A stretch of 64,000 nt of DNA from Candidatus Bilophila faecipullorum (lineage in GTDB: Bacteria > Desulfobacterota > Desulfovibrionia > Desulfovibrionales > Desulfovibrionaceae), in contig CALVEZ010000004.1 in the NCBI GenBank assembly GCA_944326695.1, forward strand, positions 62,001-126,000, in the 5' to 3' direction. The translations under genes and the position numbers were made by a program. Every line of letters starts with the position of its first letter. Position 1 is the stretch's first letter. Under the pieces are notes generated by a model that saw nothing but the letters and a program-made list of their open reading frames with translations, did no database searches and was not told the DNA's origin. Shown here one piece after another: positions 36,459 to 44,852 of this stretch.

Positions 36459-37865
36459 TCATCCCGCCAGAGCCGGGGAAGGCAGAGCCGCGACGATGAG
36501 CCCCTTGGCATCCGCACGCAGGGGCTGCGCCGCGACGAGGCTGTGCCCGGACCCCTGAAGCGGGCTGTCGAGGCGGCAAGGGACATAGCATTCGTCAACT
36601 CCGTGCTGGCCGGGGGCGTCCGTACTTTCGTTACAATCAAGCGCCAGCAGCAGGGGGCCGCACGTCAGTGAAGCCTCCCAGAAGGCCGCGCGCTTGGCCT
36701 CCACCACGGCCCGGACGCGGGCGGCCCGCTCCTGCCGCTCGGCCTTGGCGATCTGGCCGGGAAGTCCGGCGGCCACCGTCCCGGGACGGGAGGAATAGGG
36801 AAAGACATGTGCGTAGGTCAGCGGCAGCGCCCGCACCACGTCGAGCGTCTCCCGCACGTGCTCCTCGCTCTCGCCCGGAAAGCCCATCAGGATGTCCGCG
36901 CCAAGCCCGAAACGCGGCCAGAGCTTCGCGGTCCGCCCCACGGCCTCCAGCAGGGCCTCGGGGGTATAGTGCCCCCGTCGCATGGCCCTCAGCACCGCCG
37001 CGCTGCCGCTTTGCAAGGAAAGGTGCAGGTGGGGGCAGACCATGCGCGACGCCGCGAGGACGGCCACGCCACGCTCCGAAAGCTGCGCCGGTTCCACCGA
37101 ACTGATGCGGAAACGGGCCGGATCGGGACGCGCGCCCGCGCCCCATTCGGGAGCCAGCTCACGATCGAGATAGGCCAGCAGGTCCCAAAAGTCCGCGCAG
37201 CCTTCCTCGCGCATGGCGTATTGGCGCAGGTTGATGCCGGAAATCATGATCTCGCGGTAGCCGGCCTCAAGCAGACGGCGCGCTTCGAGGAGGCAATCCT
37301 GTGGAGCGCGGCTGCGCGCCGGGCCGCGCGTCAAAGGAACGATGCAGTAGGCGCAGCCGTGCGAGCAGCCGTCCTGTACCTTGAGCACGGGGCGGGCGCG
37401 GCGGAAGGCGGCGATACGGAAAGGAGGATAGGAGCGATCCCGGGTCAGGGCGCGCGCCCGGGCCTCCTCCGGGGTGGCGGGAAAGGGCGTCTCCGGCGGC
37501 AGTTCCGAGGCGCAAAGAGCCAGAGGCGGCGCGGCGAGAAGGCGGGACTTGGCGTCCTGCCCGAAAACCGCCGCCACGCCGGGAAGCGCCCGCAGTTCCT
37601 CGCGCGCGACCTCGGCGGCGCAGCCCGTGACGATGATCGGTACGCCCGGCGCGTCGCGCTGCAAACGGCGTACGGCCTGACGCGCGTCGCTGACGGCGTT
37701 GGCGGTCACGGCACAGGTATTGAGCAGGATGAGGTTCGCCCCGGCGGGATCGTCCGTCTCCGCGCCCCCCATCCGCTTCCACGCCTCGCGCAGGGACTGC
37801 GACTCGTACTGATTGACCTTGCAGCCGAACGTGAGAATGCAGAAAGTCCAGAAATCGTCGTGCAT
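36459..37865 (-). CDS. mtaB: tRNA t6A37 methylthiotransferase MtaB
   Basis: Radical SAM enzyme that turns t6A37 into ms2t6A37. The N-terminal UPF0004 domain starts with LTFGCKVNQYES, carrying the first cysteine of the auxiliary cluster; further cysteines lie in NTCAVT and TGCAAE. The radical SAM motif is CSHGCAYC. The C-terminal end may be a degenerate TRAM domain. 468 residues. Start at 37865; upstream codons are Arg/Pro-rich shadow. It shares its t6A substrate with tsaB at 4307. Downstream of greA on the same strand. Confidence 0.9.
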   Translation of the reverse strand: MHDDFWTFCILTFGCKVNQYESQSLREAWKRMGGAETDDPAGANLILLNTCAVTANAVSDARQAVRRLQRDAPGVPIIVTGCAAEVAREELRALPGVAAVFGQDAKSRLLAAPPLALCASELPPETPFPATPEEARARALTRDRSYPPFRIAAFRRARPVLKVQDGCSHGCAYCIVPLTRGPARSRAPQDCLLEARRLLEAGYREIMISGINLRQYAMREEGCADFWDLLAYLDRELAPEWGAGARPDPARFRISSVEPAQLSERGVAVLAASRMVCPHLHLSLQSGSAAVLRAMRRGHYTPEALLEAVGRTAKLWPRFGLGADILMGFPGESEEHVRETLDVVRALPLTYAHVFPYSSRPGTVAAGLPGQIAKAERQERAARVRAVVEAKRAAFWEASLTCGPLLLALDCNESTDAPGQHGVDECYVPCRLDSPLQGSGHSLVAAQPLRADAKGLIVAALPSPALAG

Positions 37866-37969
37866 GGGCCTCCCCGCCGCGCCCGCCGGTTCCCGGCCCT
37901 CCTCCGTCCGGGCCCGGAGGGGCCGCGGGCGCACGGCGAGGCGCCGGGGAGAAGCCGGTCCCGGGGAAA

Positions 37970-38452
37970 TCAGGCGGTCTTTTTCTTGAACTGGATGTCC
38001 ACGATTTCGTAATTGATGCGGCCGCGGGGGGCATTGACGGTGATCTCGTCCCCGACTTCCTTGCCGAGGAGCGCCATGCCTACGGGCGACTGAATGGAAA
38101 TGGTGCCGTTGGCGTAATCGGCCTCGTCAGGCCCGAGCAGGGTAAATTCCTTTTCCTCGCCGGTATCCACATCCTCCACGGTCACGGTCGCGCCGAAGAT
38201 GGCCTTGTTGCTGGAAAGCGTGGACAGATCGATGACGTTGAAGAGCGCCATGCGCGATTCGATGTACTTGATGCGCGCCTCAAGCATCCCCTGCCGCTCG
38301 CGGGCCGCGTCGTAGCCGGCGTTTTCCTTCAAGTCACCTTCTTCGCGCGCTTCCTTAATGGCCTGGATAACGTGGGGACGCTCTTTCTTCAGACGGTCCA
38401 GCTCCTGTTCGAGGGCGTGGAAACCTTCCTTGGAAATGGGGATACTGCTCAT
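37970..38452 (-). CDS. greA: Transcription elongation factor GreA
   Basis: Rescues backtracked RNA polymerase by stimulating transcript cleavage. An N-terminal coiled coil (ALEQELDRLKKERPHVIQ; acidic tip residues after EAREEGD) and a C-terminal FKBP-like domain (SPVGMALLGKEVGDEITV) are seen. 160 residues. The start at 38452 has AGGAG upstream. Preceded by a promoter and a leader terminator (see 38493–38583). Confidence 0.95.
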   Translation of the reverse strand: MSSIPISKEGFHALEQELDRLKKERPHVIQAIKEAREEGDLKENAGYDAARERQGMLEARIKYIESRMALFNVIDLSTLSSNKAIFGATVTVEDVDTGEEKEFTLLGPDEADYANGTISIQSPVGMALLGKEVGDEITVNAPRGRINYEIVDIQFKKKTA

Positions 38453-38492
38453 TTGGAATCTCCTGAATATTCTTGCGGCAAGCGTCCGATAC

Positions 38493-38526
38493 AAAAAAAA
38501 ACGCCCCCCGTCGCCTGCGCGACGGG
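38493..38526 (-). promoter_or_regulatory. Leader terminator (attenuator) of greA
   Basis: On the minus strand CCCGTCGC/GCGACGGG with a four-base loop is followed by GGGCG and nine T, 40 bases before the greA ATG. The neighbouring upstream gene is divergent, so there is no minus-strand gene for it to terminate; it must act inside the greA leader. E. coli greA also has a leader terminator that yields the GraL RNAs. Confidence 0.7.
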
Positions 38527-38554
38527 TGGAGCTGCGGATCGTTTGCCACGCTGC

Positions 38555-38583
38555 AAGGTAGTCCATCGCGCGGGATAGGTCAA
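38555..38583 (-). promoter_or_regulatory. Promoter of greA
   Basis: TTGACC (38578–38583, minus) and TACCTT (38555–38560) are separated by exactly 17 bases. The predicted start at about 38548 lies just upstream of the leader terminator. Confidence 0.6.
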
Positions 38584-38710
38584 GCCGCCGAAAAAACGGC
38601 AAGGGGAAATCTCCCTGATTCTCAGGCCCCCATCTTGCGCCACGCTGCGGGAGCAGGTATCAAGGGAGGGCGGGATAGTCCCGCCGGTCCCGGGAAGAAC
38701 GACTTCGTTC

Positions 38711-38725
38711 CGTAAACCGTTTACG
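38711..38725. promoter_or_regulatory. 15-bp perfect palindrome before the flippase-domain gene
   Basis: CGTAAAC-C-GTTTACG, a perfect 7-1-7 palindrome, lies directly before the ribosome binding site of the gene at 38737. It has the shape of a helix-turn-helix repressor operator; a short RNA hairpin hiding the start is another reading. Confidence 0.45.
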
Positions 38726-38736
38726 TCGGAGACATG

Positions 38737-40341
38737 ATGCTGAACACCTTCCTTATGGCCCTCAAACGCCTTTTGCGGGCCCTCGGCCCCGTCATTGTGG
38801 GCTGCATTTTTCTCGGCGCCGTCTACCTGCTCTACCGGGAAGTGAGCAAATACAGCCTTGCCGACATCCGCATGAGCCTCGCTCAGATTTCCACGGGGAG
38901 CATTGTTCTTTCCGTGCTGCTGGCCGTGCTCAACTACCTCATCCTCATCGGCTACGACTGGCTGGCGCTGAAAGCGATCCACAAGTCCCTCCCCCTCTCG
39001 CGGGTTTCCCTCGTCTCCTTCGTCGGACAGGCGGTCAGCTACAATTTCGGCGCGCTGCTCGGCGGGAGCACCGTACGTTTCCGCTTCTATTCGAGCTGGG
39101 GCTTTTCCCCGATGGACATCGTGCGGCTGGTGCTGATGCTTGCCATTACCTTCTGGGTGGGCGCGCTCGGCCTGGTAGGGGCCATCTTCATGATCGCCCC
39201 GCCGGAGATTCCGCCGGAACTGGGGATGCACATGCCGCTCGACATCAGACCGCTCGGCGCAATCCTGTTCCTCATCGCCGTCAGCTATCTGATTGTCTGC
39301 AAATTCATCCACAAGCCGATCCATATCTTCGGAAAGGAATTCGCCTTCCCGCCCTTCAAAATCGCCGTGGCGCAGGCGCTGGTGGCCGGGGCCGATCTGG
39401 TGGCGGCCGGGGCCTGCCTCTATGTGTTGCTGCCGCCGGACGCCAACGTCACCTTCATCCAGTTCCTGCCCACCTACCTCATGGCGATGGTGGCCGTGGT
39501 CCTGACCCACGTGCCGGGCGGCGCGGGCGTTCTCGAAGTGGTGATCCTCCATCTGACAACGGCCTCCCCGCAGGCGGTCTTCGCCGCGCTCCTGTGCTTC
39601 CGGGTCATCTATTACCTGCTCCCGCTCCTGCTCGCCGCCGTGATCTTCGCGGTCTACGAAGTCCGGCTCCAGACCATGCAGGCTTCGGGCGTGCTGCACG
39701 ACGCGGGCCGCTGGATGCGCGCCTTCGCGCCCACGGTCATGGCCTTCGCCATGTTCGTGGCCGGGGCGCTCCTGTGCTTCTCCGTCGTCCTGCCCATGAG
39801 CCCCGAACGTTTTGAGATGGTCAAGGAGTGGATACCCCTCGGCGTCGTGGAGATGGCGAACATGGCTACGGGCGCGGCGGGGGTCATGCTGCTCTTTCTG
39901 GCCTTTGGCGTGCAGCACCGCCAACGCGCGGCCTTCCGGCTGGCGGTCGCCATGCTGTGCGTGGGCGTGCTCGGCCCTCTGCTGCATTCGCTGAGCTGGT
40001 TCGTGTCCCTACTCATCCTGCTGGTGCTCCTTTCCGTGCTCTCCATCCGCCGCAAGTGCTGCCGCCCGTCCTCGCTGTGGCGGCTGCACATCACTTTCCG
40101 CTGGCTCTTCGCCATCGCCAGCGTACTGGTCTGTGCGGCCGGACTCGGCGTGCTCATCCACCATTTCGATCCGTCCGATCCCGTACTGTGGATGAGGTCG
40201 GGTTACGCGGAAGACTCCTCGCGGCTCCTGCGCACGCTTGGCGTTGAGGTGCTGGTGCTCTTCGGGCTCATCGTCGGCTACGCCCGTACCGCCCCCCTGC
40301 GCAAGCGCTGGAAGGCCGTGCGGCGATTCAGGAAAAAGTAA
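38737..40341 (+). CDS. MprF/YbhN-type lysylphosphatidylglycerol synthase transmembrane-domain protein
   Basis: About 534 residues with some 13–14 membrane helices, resembling the flippase half of MprF, including the conserved SYNFGALLGGSTVRFRFYSSWG and VLTHVPGGAGVLEVVIL segments. The C-terminal aminoacyl-transferase domain of full MprF is missing, so it likely flips or handles lipids rather than aminoacylating them. ATGs at 38734 and 38737 are both possible; GGAG spacing (5) favours the second. Divergent from greA. Confidence 0.8.
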   Translation: MLNTFLMALKRLLRALGPVIVGCIFLGAVYLLYREVSKYSLADIRMSLAQISTGSIVLSVLLAVLNYLILIGYDWLALKAIHKSLPLSRVSLVSFVGQAVSYNFGALLGGSTVRFRFYSSWGFSPMDIVRLVLMLAITFWVGALGLVGAIFMIAPPEIPPELGMHMPLDIRPLGAILFLIAVSYLIVCKFIHKPIHIFGKEFAFPPFKIAVAQALVAGADLVAAGACLYVLLPPDANVTFIQFLPTYLMAMVAVVLTHVPGGAGVLEVVILHLTTASPQAVFAALLCFRVIYYLLPLLLAAVIFAVYEVRLQTMQASGVLHDAGRWMRAFAPTVMAFAMFVAGALLCFSVVLPMSPERFEMVKEWIPLGVVEMANMATGAAGVMLLFLAFGVQHRQRAAFRLAVAMLCVGVLGPLLHSLSWFVSLLILLVLLSVLSIRRKCCRPSSLWRLHITFRWLFAIASVLVCAAGLGVLIHHFDPSDPVLWMRSGYAEDSSRLLRTLGVEVLVLFGLIVGYARTAPLRKRWKAVRRFRKK

Positions 40342-40981
40342 GGAAGAACACGGTTCGATGCTCTTTTAAAGGCATGGAAGCCTGGCGCCCTTGGCCTGAT
40401 GTGGAGGGGCGGCTCCTTTCCCCCTGGGCCCCAAAAAAATTCCTTAGGCATGGCCCGCACGGGGCGGCTCCTCCATGCCTACAGAAACACCCTCACGTGC
40501 GTGGAGGCATGGCCGCGCGCGGGGCGAGTCCTTCGCCGACTTTCCGGAACGTTGAGCCGCCGTGGGGCTGTGCGCCCCGGAGACGGGCAATGACTGCCCT
40601 GCGTCAGCGACACGGAGGCCGGGCTCGATTCCGCCTGCCCCGGTGCAGGGGCTTACAGTCGGCTGATCTTGCGGCATGACAAGGTAAATCCTTGACTGCC
40701 GGGGCGTGTTACCATGACGCCTCAGGGCCGATGCGCGGCTAGCCCCTCCGCTTCCCGAGCATGGGCCTGAACTGCCGTGTCCCTGCGGCTGTCGCCTCCC
40801 GCCCGAGCAATACAAAGAGGGCCGATGGCTTCACGTACCGTCGGCTCCCTTTCTTTCCCGCGCCGTCCCGACAAGAGGCATGGCCTTTCACGGCTTCTCC
40901 CCTCGCCCACACCGGCCGCCGCGCCGTCTTTTCCCCAAACAAGACGACATGACCGCAGCGGCCTGTGGATGAAGATCGGGC
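40342..40981. other. 640-bp convergent intergenic region, possible long 3' UTR or RNA
   Basis: Lies between the convergent genes ending at 40341 (+) and 40982 (−). The only strong minus-strand terminator (40433–40481) is about 500 bp behind the radical SAM stop, so either a long 3' UTR or a separate RNA occupies 40482–40981. Several local inverted repeats occur (CCTTGAC.../GTCAAGG-like around 40680). I tested RNase P RNA, tmRNA, 4.5S RNA and the cobalamin riboswitch by their conserved motifs and found none. No credible protein frame. Confidence 0.4.
40433..40481 (-). terminator. Terminator on the minus strand in the convergent gap
   Basis: TAGGCATGG/CCATGCCTA perfect arms (40445–40453, 40473–40481) enclose a GC-rich loop; on the minus strand followed by AGGAATTTTTTT. 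Confidence 0.65.
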
Positions 40982-42325
40982 CTAGTCGTCGTTTTCCGGC
41001 GTCTCCGGTTCGGGCTCCCACTCGCCGGGCATGGGAGTATCGCCCATGTCGGCCTTGTCGCCCAGGTAGGGGTTGAAATAGCCGTACTCGATCCACGGGC
41101 AGGCGCGGCGGATGCGCTTGCGGAAGTTGTTCAGGCCCACGGACGGCCCAAAGGCGATGCCCTCCAGAAGGGAAGGATAATATTCGGGATCGATGTTCAG
41201 GTTGCGCAACTGCACGAGGCTGACGCCCGTGGAACGGAACAGCTCGATCAGGGCCTCGATCTCCTCTTCCGTATCCGTGACGCCGGGGAAATACAGCAGG
41301 TTCACGGCCACATGAACGCCGCGCGAACGGGCTTCAACTATGGATTGCCGCACGTCGTCGAAGGTGTAGCCGCGAGGCCGATAATAACGCTCGTAGACCT
41401 CGGGCCGGGCACTGTTGAGGCTGACCCGCAAAGAGGTGAGGCCCGCCTCGGCCAGCGCAGCCACGGCCTCGGGCCGGGAGGCGTTGGAATTGAGATTGAC
41501 GGTGCCCTGTCCGCCCTCCGCCCGGTAGCGGCGCACCGCCTCGATAAGCAGCGGCGCTTCGGTCAGGGGCTCGCCCTCGCAGCCCTGCCCAAAGGAGAAA
41601 ACGGGCTTTTCTGTTTCCCGCCCGGCGTGGAAGCGCATCACTTCCACCACTTCCTCGGGGGACGGCGTAAAGGCGAGACGACACTGCGGCGTGGCACAGA
41701 TTTTGGAGTCCTTTTCCTGTTGCGAAATGCAGCCGATGCAGCGGGCGTTGCAGGTGCGGGACGTGGGCAGGGGGGCTTCATAGCGGCCCAGACACAGATT
41801 TTTGGCGGCGGGGCAGGCATAGCGCAGGGCGCAGTTCTGCATGATATGCTGCATAAGGCGGTTGTCCGGGAACGTCTCCATGATCTTCTTGGCGGCGCGT
41901 TCGATCTTCCCCCGTGAAATACCCTTGAAGACCTGCCGGACGTCCTCGTCCACCTTTTTCGCGCAGACGTAGAAACGGCCATTGGCAAAGCCCACCGCGC
42001 CGTAGGCGAAAAGCGGCAGCATGGGCGCGCCCTCGTCGGTCACGTAGACCGGATGGGCGGTCAGCGTGTGCGCGGGCGCGGCAAAGGCGGCCACGGCCCA
42101 GTCCTCCATCACTTCCGTTTCCCCGGTTTCGGGGTTGAGCCCCACGGCGCGGCGTCCGGGCAACAGAAAAAGCTCGCTCTCGTCGGGCAAGGGCATGAGT
42201 TCGTCGGGACGGGGCAGGCTCCACTCGTCCCCGCGGCGGCACATGAGCAGAAAGTCCGGGTGATCGTAAATATTCCCTTGATCGTCGGCGACGAGCATAC
42301 GGGGACGGATGGAAGGAGATGCCAT
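40982..42325 (-). CDS. Radical SAM protein of unknown specificity
   Basis: 447 residues. A central radical SAM core contains CNARCIGC (CX3CX2C, about residue 193), then SFGQGCEGEPLTEAPLL and VNLNSNASRP typical of the barrel. The N-terminal 180 residues are a separate unknown domain with additional cysteines (CALRYACPAAKNLCLG). The C-terminus ends in an acidic tail. The start at 42325 has AAGGA nine bases upstream. I recognise the type as conserved in Desulfovibrionaceae but not its substrate. No maturase-like or peptide-substrate neighbour is seen. Confidence 0.85.
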   Translation of the reverse strand: MASPSIRPRMLVADDQGNIYDHPDFLLMCRRGDEWSLPRPDELMPLPDESELFLLPGRRAVGLNPETGETEVMEDWAVAAFAAPAHTLTAHPVYVTDEGAPMLPLFAYGAVGFANGRFYVCAKKVDEDVRQVFKGISRGKIERAAKKIMETFPDNRLMQHIMQNCALRYACPAAKNLCLGRYEAPLPTSRTCNARCIGCISQQEKDSKICATPQCRLAFTPSPEEVVEVMRFHAGRETEKPVFSFGQGCEGEPLTEAPLLIEAVRRYRAEGGQGTVNLNSNASRPEAVAALAEAGLTSLRVSLNSARPEVYERYYRPRGYTFDDVRQSIVEARSRGVHVAVNLLYFPGVTDTEEEIEALIELFRSTGVSLVQLRNLNIDPEYYPSLLEGIAFGPSVGLNNFRKRIRRACPWIEYGYFNPYLGDKADMGDTPMPGEWEPEPETPENDD

Positions 42326-42451
42326 AGGAAGGGTCCTTGCGGTTGCGGTCAATGGGGATTATGAGTCGTACCAACACGCCTGTACTGGAAGCGGCACCTC
42401 AGCGCAAGGGGCGGACCGGAGGCCGTTTCATGTCAAAGAAAGGAAAGGATC

Positions 42452-42835
42452 ATGCTGCTGGCTTTTGAGGTCGTACTGTTCGGGGGCCTGGCCTTCATGT
42501 TTTTCTGCATTCTGCGCAATCAGGACGCCATGCTGAAAACCATGCGCGAGGAACACACGGCCATGCTCTCTACGCTGGCCCAAGTGGAAAAGCGCCTCGC
42601 CGTCCTGCAACAGCTTGAAGCCAACCTCGTCGTCAACCCGCAGGCCGTCTCCCCGCGTGCACCGGAAACGCCCACCCGCACCGAAGAAGCAGCCCCCGGC
42701 GCGTGGGGCCGCGCCGTGGCGCCCGCCGAGGAAAAGGCCGTATCTCCCCTCGACGGCCTGAGCATGGAGCCGCCCCTTTCCGGCTATGGCGAGGACGAGC
42801 GGCCCAAAGGCGGCCTGCCGGACCTGAAACTCTAA
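42452..42835 (+). CDS. Membrane-anchored coiled-coil protein, unknown function
   Basis: 127 residues: one N-terminal membrane helix (LLAFEVVLFGGLAFMFFCIL), then a helical coiled-coil stretch to about residue 60 (MREEHTAMLSTLAQVEKRLA) and a Pro/Ala-rich disordered tail ending GGLPDLKL. AAAGGA lies six bases upstream. Topology suggests the coiled coil is cytoplasmic. Not recognised; next gene 35 bp downstream may be cotranscribed. Confidence 0.65.
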   Translation: MLLAFEVVLFGGLAFMFFCILRNQDAMLKTMREEHTAMLSTLAQVEKRLAVLQQLEANLVVNPQAVSPRAPETPTRTEEAAPGAWGRAVAPAEEKAVSPLDGLSMEPPLSGYGEDERPKGGLPDLKL

Positions 42836-42870
42836 AAGCCGGGAAAATACCCCGGAAACGGAGCAAGGCA

Positions 42871-43236
42871 ATGGTCAACCGCAAGGCCCTTTTCCGCTAT
42901 GCCTTCGAGCGCTACGGCACGGATGCCGATTATCTCTGGCCCCGTTATCCGGGCTACGCGGCCTTGCGGCATCCGGGCAAGGGCGGGAAATGGTACGCCG
43001 CCATCATGGATGTCCCCCGGGAAAAACTGGGGCTCGAAGGCGAAGGCGAGCTGGATGTGCTCAACGTCAAAGCCCGGCCCGCGCAGGTGGCTGCGCTGCT
43101 GCACGAAAAGGGCTTCCTTCCCGCCTATCACATGAACAAGGTCCATTGGGTATCGATCCTTCTGGATGGGACCGTACCGCTCAAAAAGATAGGCGAACTT
43201 CTGGATGCCAGCTACGCGCTGACGCAACGCGCCTGA
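42871..43236 (+). CDS. MmcQ/YjbR family DNA-binding-like protein
   Basis: 121 residues of the small YjbR (CyaY-like fold) family: RYAFERYGTDADYLWPRYP, KWYAAIMDVPREKLGL, LNVKARPAQVAALL, YHMNKVHWVSILLDG. Members are wrongly or loosely called DNA-binding proteins; the true role is unclear. AAGG lies five bases before the start. Confidence 0.85.
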   Translation: MVNRKALFRYAFERYGTDADYLWPRYPGYAALRHPGKGGKWYAAIMDVPREKLGLEGEGELDVLNVKARPAQVAALLHEKGFLPAYHMNKVHWVSILLDGTVPLKKIGELLDASYALTQRA

Positions 43237-43284
43237 GACGCGCCGCCGGACGTCTCCCGCGCCAAGGGCCCGCCGGACCTTTTC

Positions 43285-43312
43285 AAGGACGGGATTCGTG
43301 CCGTCCTTTCCC
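43285..43312 (+). terminator. Possible terminator after the YjbR gene
   Basis: AAGGACGG/CCGTCCTT with an eight-base loop followed by TCCCTTCTT, 50 bp behind the stop; the U-tract is interrupted. Confidence 0.4.
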
Positions 43313-43442
43313 TTCTTCCATCATCCGTTGGGCAATGGCGCTCTTTTTCCATACGGACAGGCAAGCGCCGAAAAGCGGCCCTCTCCGTGCGGCGAACCAG
43401 CCAGAGGCCCGCACCGTCCCCCTGCAACGCGCAGATGCCGTT

Positions 43443-43598
43443 GGGCTCCCTCATCCTCAACATGCCGCCGTGAAAGCCGATGTTTTAAAGAGCAGGCACA
43501 GCGAAGGTGTAGCCCCTCCCCCCAAAATGCCCTTTCCTGTGTAGCGCCGTTCACTGAACACAGGCGGCCTTGCGGCAGGCGCTTTTATGCGGGCTGAG
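43443..43598 (+). repeat. MITE-like intergenic repeat, copy B
   Basis: Aligns by eye to 57724–57893: GGCTC..CTCAT at the left, GAAAGCCGAT, a GCGAAGG..GCCC block, AACACAGGCGGCCTTGCGGC, and the end GCGGGCTGAG. Its right end overlaps the final codons and stop (TAA at 43585–43587, minus strand) of the DapF-like gene, so the element supplies that gene's C-terminus. The 43237–43442 part of the gap holds only the weak hairpin at 43285. Confidence 0.6.
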
Positions 43599-44434
43599 TC
43601 TCATCCAGACTTTCCGCAAAGACCTCCCCGCACGCGAGGAGACGTACCGGGCCTTCCACCCACGCGGCCCAGCCGCCGTGTGCGGAGGGGGCGGGGACAA
43701 CGGCTAGGGACTCGCCGCCGGGCTGCCTGAACGAGAGGGAACCAGAGCAGCCGTGCACAGCCCGGCACACCACGGAGGCCGCCAGCGTCCCGGAACCGCA
43801 GGCGGTCTCGGCATAGGTGGTCCCGGTTTCCCGGACCCAGACGTAGGGGGTGATCCGCCAGCCCTCCGCATCCCGATGCAGCCAGATGCAGCCCGCGGCC
43901 TCCTCCGCCAAAAGGCCGTAGCGGGCAAACAAAGCCGCAGTATCCCGATTCTTGTCCCCGGGCAGAGCGTGGACATGGGCATCCAGCACCAGATGCGCGA
44001 TGCCCGGCACCCGCACCAGCCGGATGCCCTCGCCCACCTCTTCAAGGGGAGGCTCCACCGGCAGGTCCAAAAGCGCGGCGGACTCGAAACGGTTGACGGC
44101 CAGCGGCCTGACCTTCACCCGAAGCTGCTCCGGCATCCCGGACACGCTCACCACCCCCGAAAAAACGCCCTCCCCTTCCGGGGCAAGGCGTCCCTCCCGC
44201 AAAAGCTCCACCGCGAAGGCGCGGGTCGCATTGACGCAAAACTCCCCGCCCATCATGTCAAGGCGCGGGACGTGCGCGGCCAGATCGATGAAACCGGCCT
44301 GCTCGCCCTCCAGATGGCCGGGCGCAATGATCTCGGCGGCGCAACGGGCGCGCGGCGGGGACAAGGGGGGTATCCCTGATGAGAATGGTCGTGTTGCCGC
44401 AGGGGGAATATTTGACGAAAGGCAAAACGCGCAT
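43585..44434 (-). pseudogene. DapF-family amino-acid epimerase, frameshifted
   Basis: The long frame carries both catalytic-cysteine regions of diaminopimelate epimerase-like enzymes: GGEFCVNATRAF and TACGSGTLAAS. Its N-terminal end lies in another frame, starting at 44434 with MRVLPFVKYSPCGNTT. A run of six C (minus strand; 44365–44370) sits at the join: five C would give one continuous protein of about 283 residues. Explanations are a real frameshift, a phase-variable tract, or a sequencing error. The GGEFC form also resembles histidine racemase (CntK) relatives, so the substrate is open. No strong Shine-Dalgarno was found. The final codons lie inside a repeat. Confidence 0.65.
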
Positions 44435-44456
44435 GGCGGTTCTCGCAAAAAAGGGC

Positions 44457-44852
44457 TCAGGCTTCCGTATAGTTCGCCACTTCGATCATGTTGCCGTCGG
44501 GATCGCGGAAATACACGGAGGTGATCGGGCCGAGCGCACCCTCGCGCCGCACGGGTCCCTCTTCCACGGCCACGTTTTCCGCTTTGAGATGATCCAAGAG
44601 TTCCACGACGGGCGTCCGCGACAGGAAGCACAACTCCGCCGTCCCGGGCAGGGGCTTGTCGGGCTGCGGCGAATAGGGCTGCCCCACTTCGTAGAGATTG
44701 ATCTTGCGGCTGCCGAAAGAAAGGGCGGTACGCCCATTGCCGAACATGAACGGCGTCATACCGAGCACGCGCTGGTAAAAACGGCATGTAACCTTGATGT
44801 CAGCCACGTTCAAAACGAGATGATCAAGGTCTTCCACGCAAAGAAGAGCCAT
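44457..44852 (-). CDS. VOC family (glyoxalase-like) protein
   Basis: 131 residues of the vicinal-oxygen-chelate fold: DLDHLVLNVADIKVTCRFYQ at the start with the first metal-ligand His, AELCFLS in the middle, VYFRDPDGNMIEVANY at the end with the last Glu ligand. Fosfomycin-resistance, dioxygenase and glyoxalase functions share this fold; no specific one can be chosen. The ATG at 44852 has AAAGGA nine bases upstream; a GTG two codons earlier is too close to it. It ends 23 bp before the broken epimerase. Confidence 0.88.
   Translation of the reverse strand: MALLCVEDLDHLVLNVADIKVTCRFYQRVLGMTPFMFGNGRTALSFGSRKINLYEVGQPYSPQPDKPLPGTAELCFLSRTPVVELLDHLKAENVAVEEGPVRREGALGPITSVYFRDPDGNMIEVANYTEA

Noticed and set aside
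40610..40660. tRNA-like string GGGCTCGATTCC
   Set aside because: The flanking bases do not form a T-stem or acceptor stem on either strand.
40444..40815. A 123-codon minus frame in the convergent gap
   Set aside because: Low-complexity composition, no start signal and no recognised domain. It overlaps a terminator hairpin.
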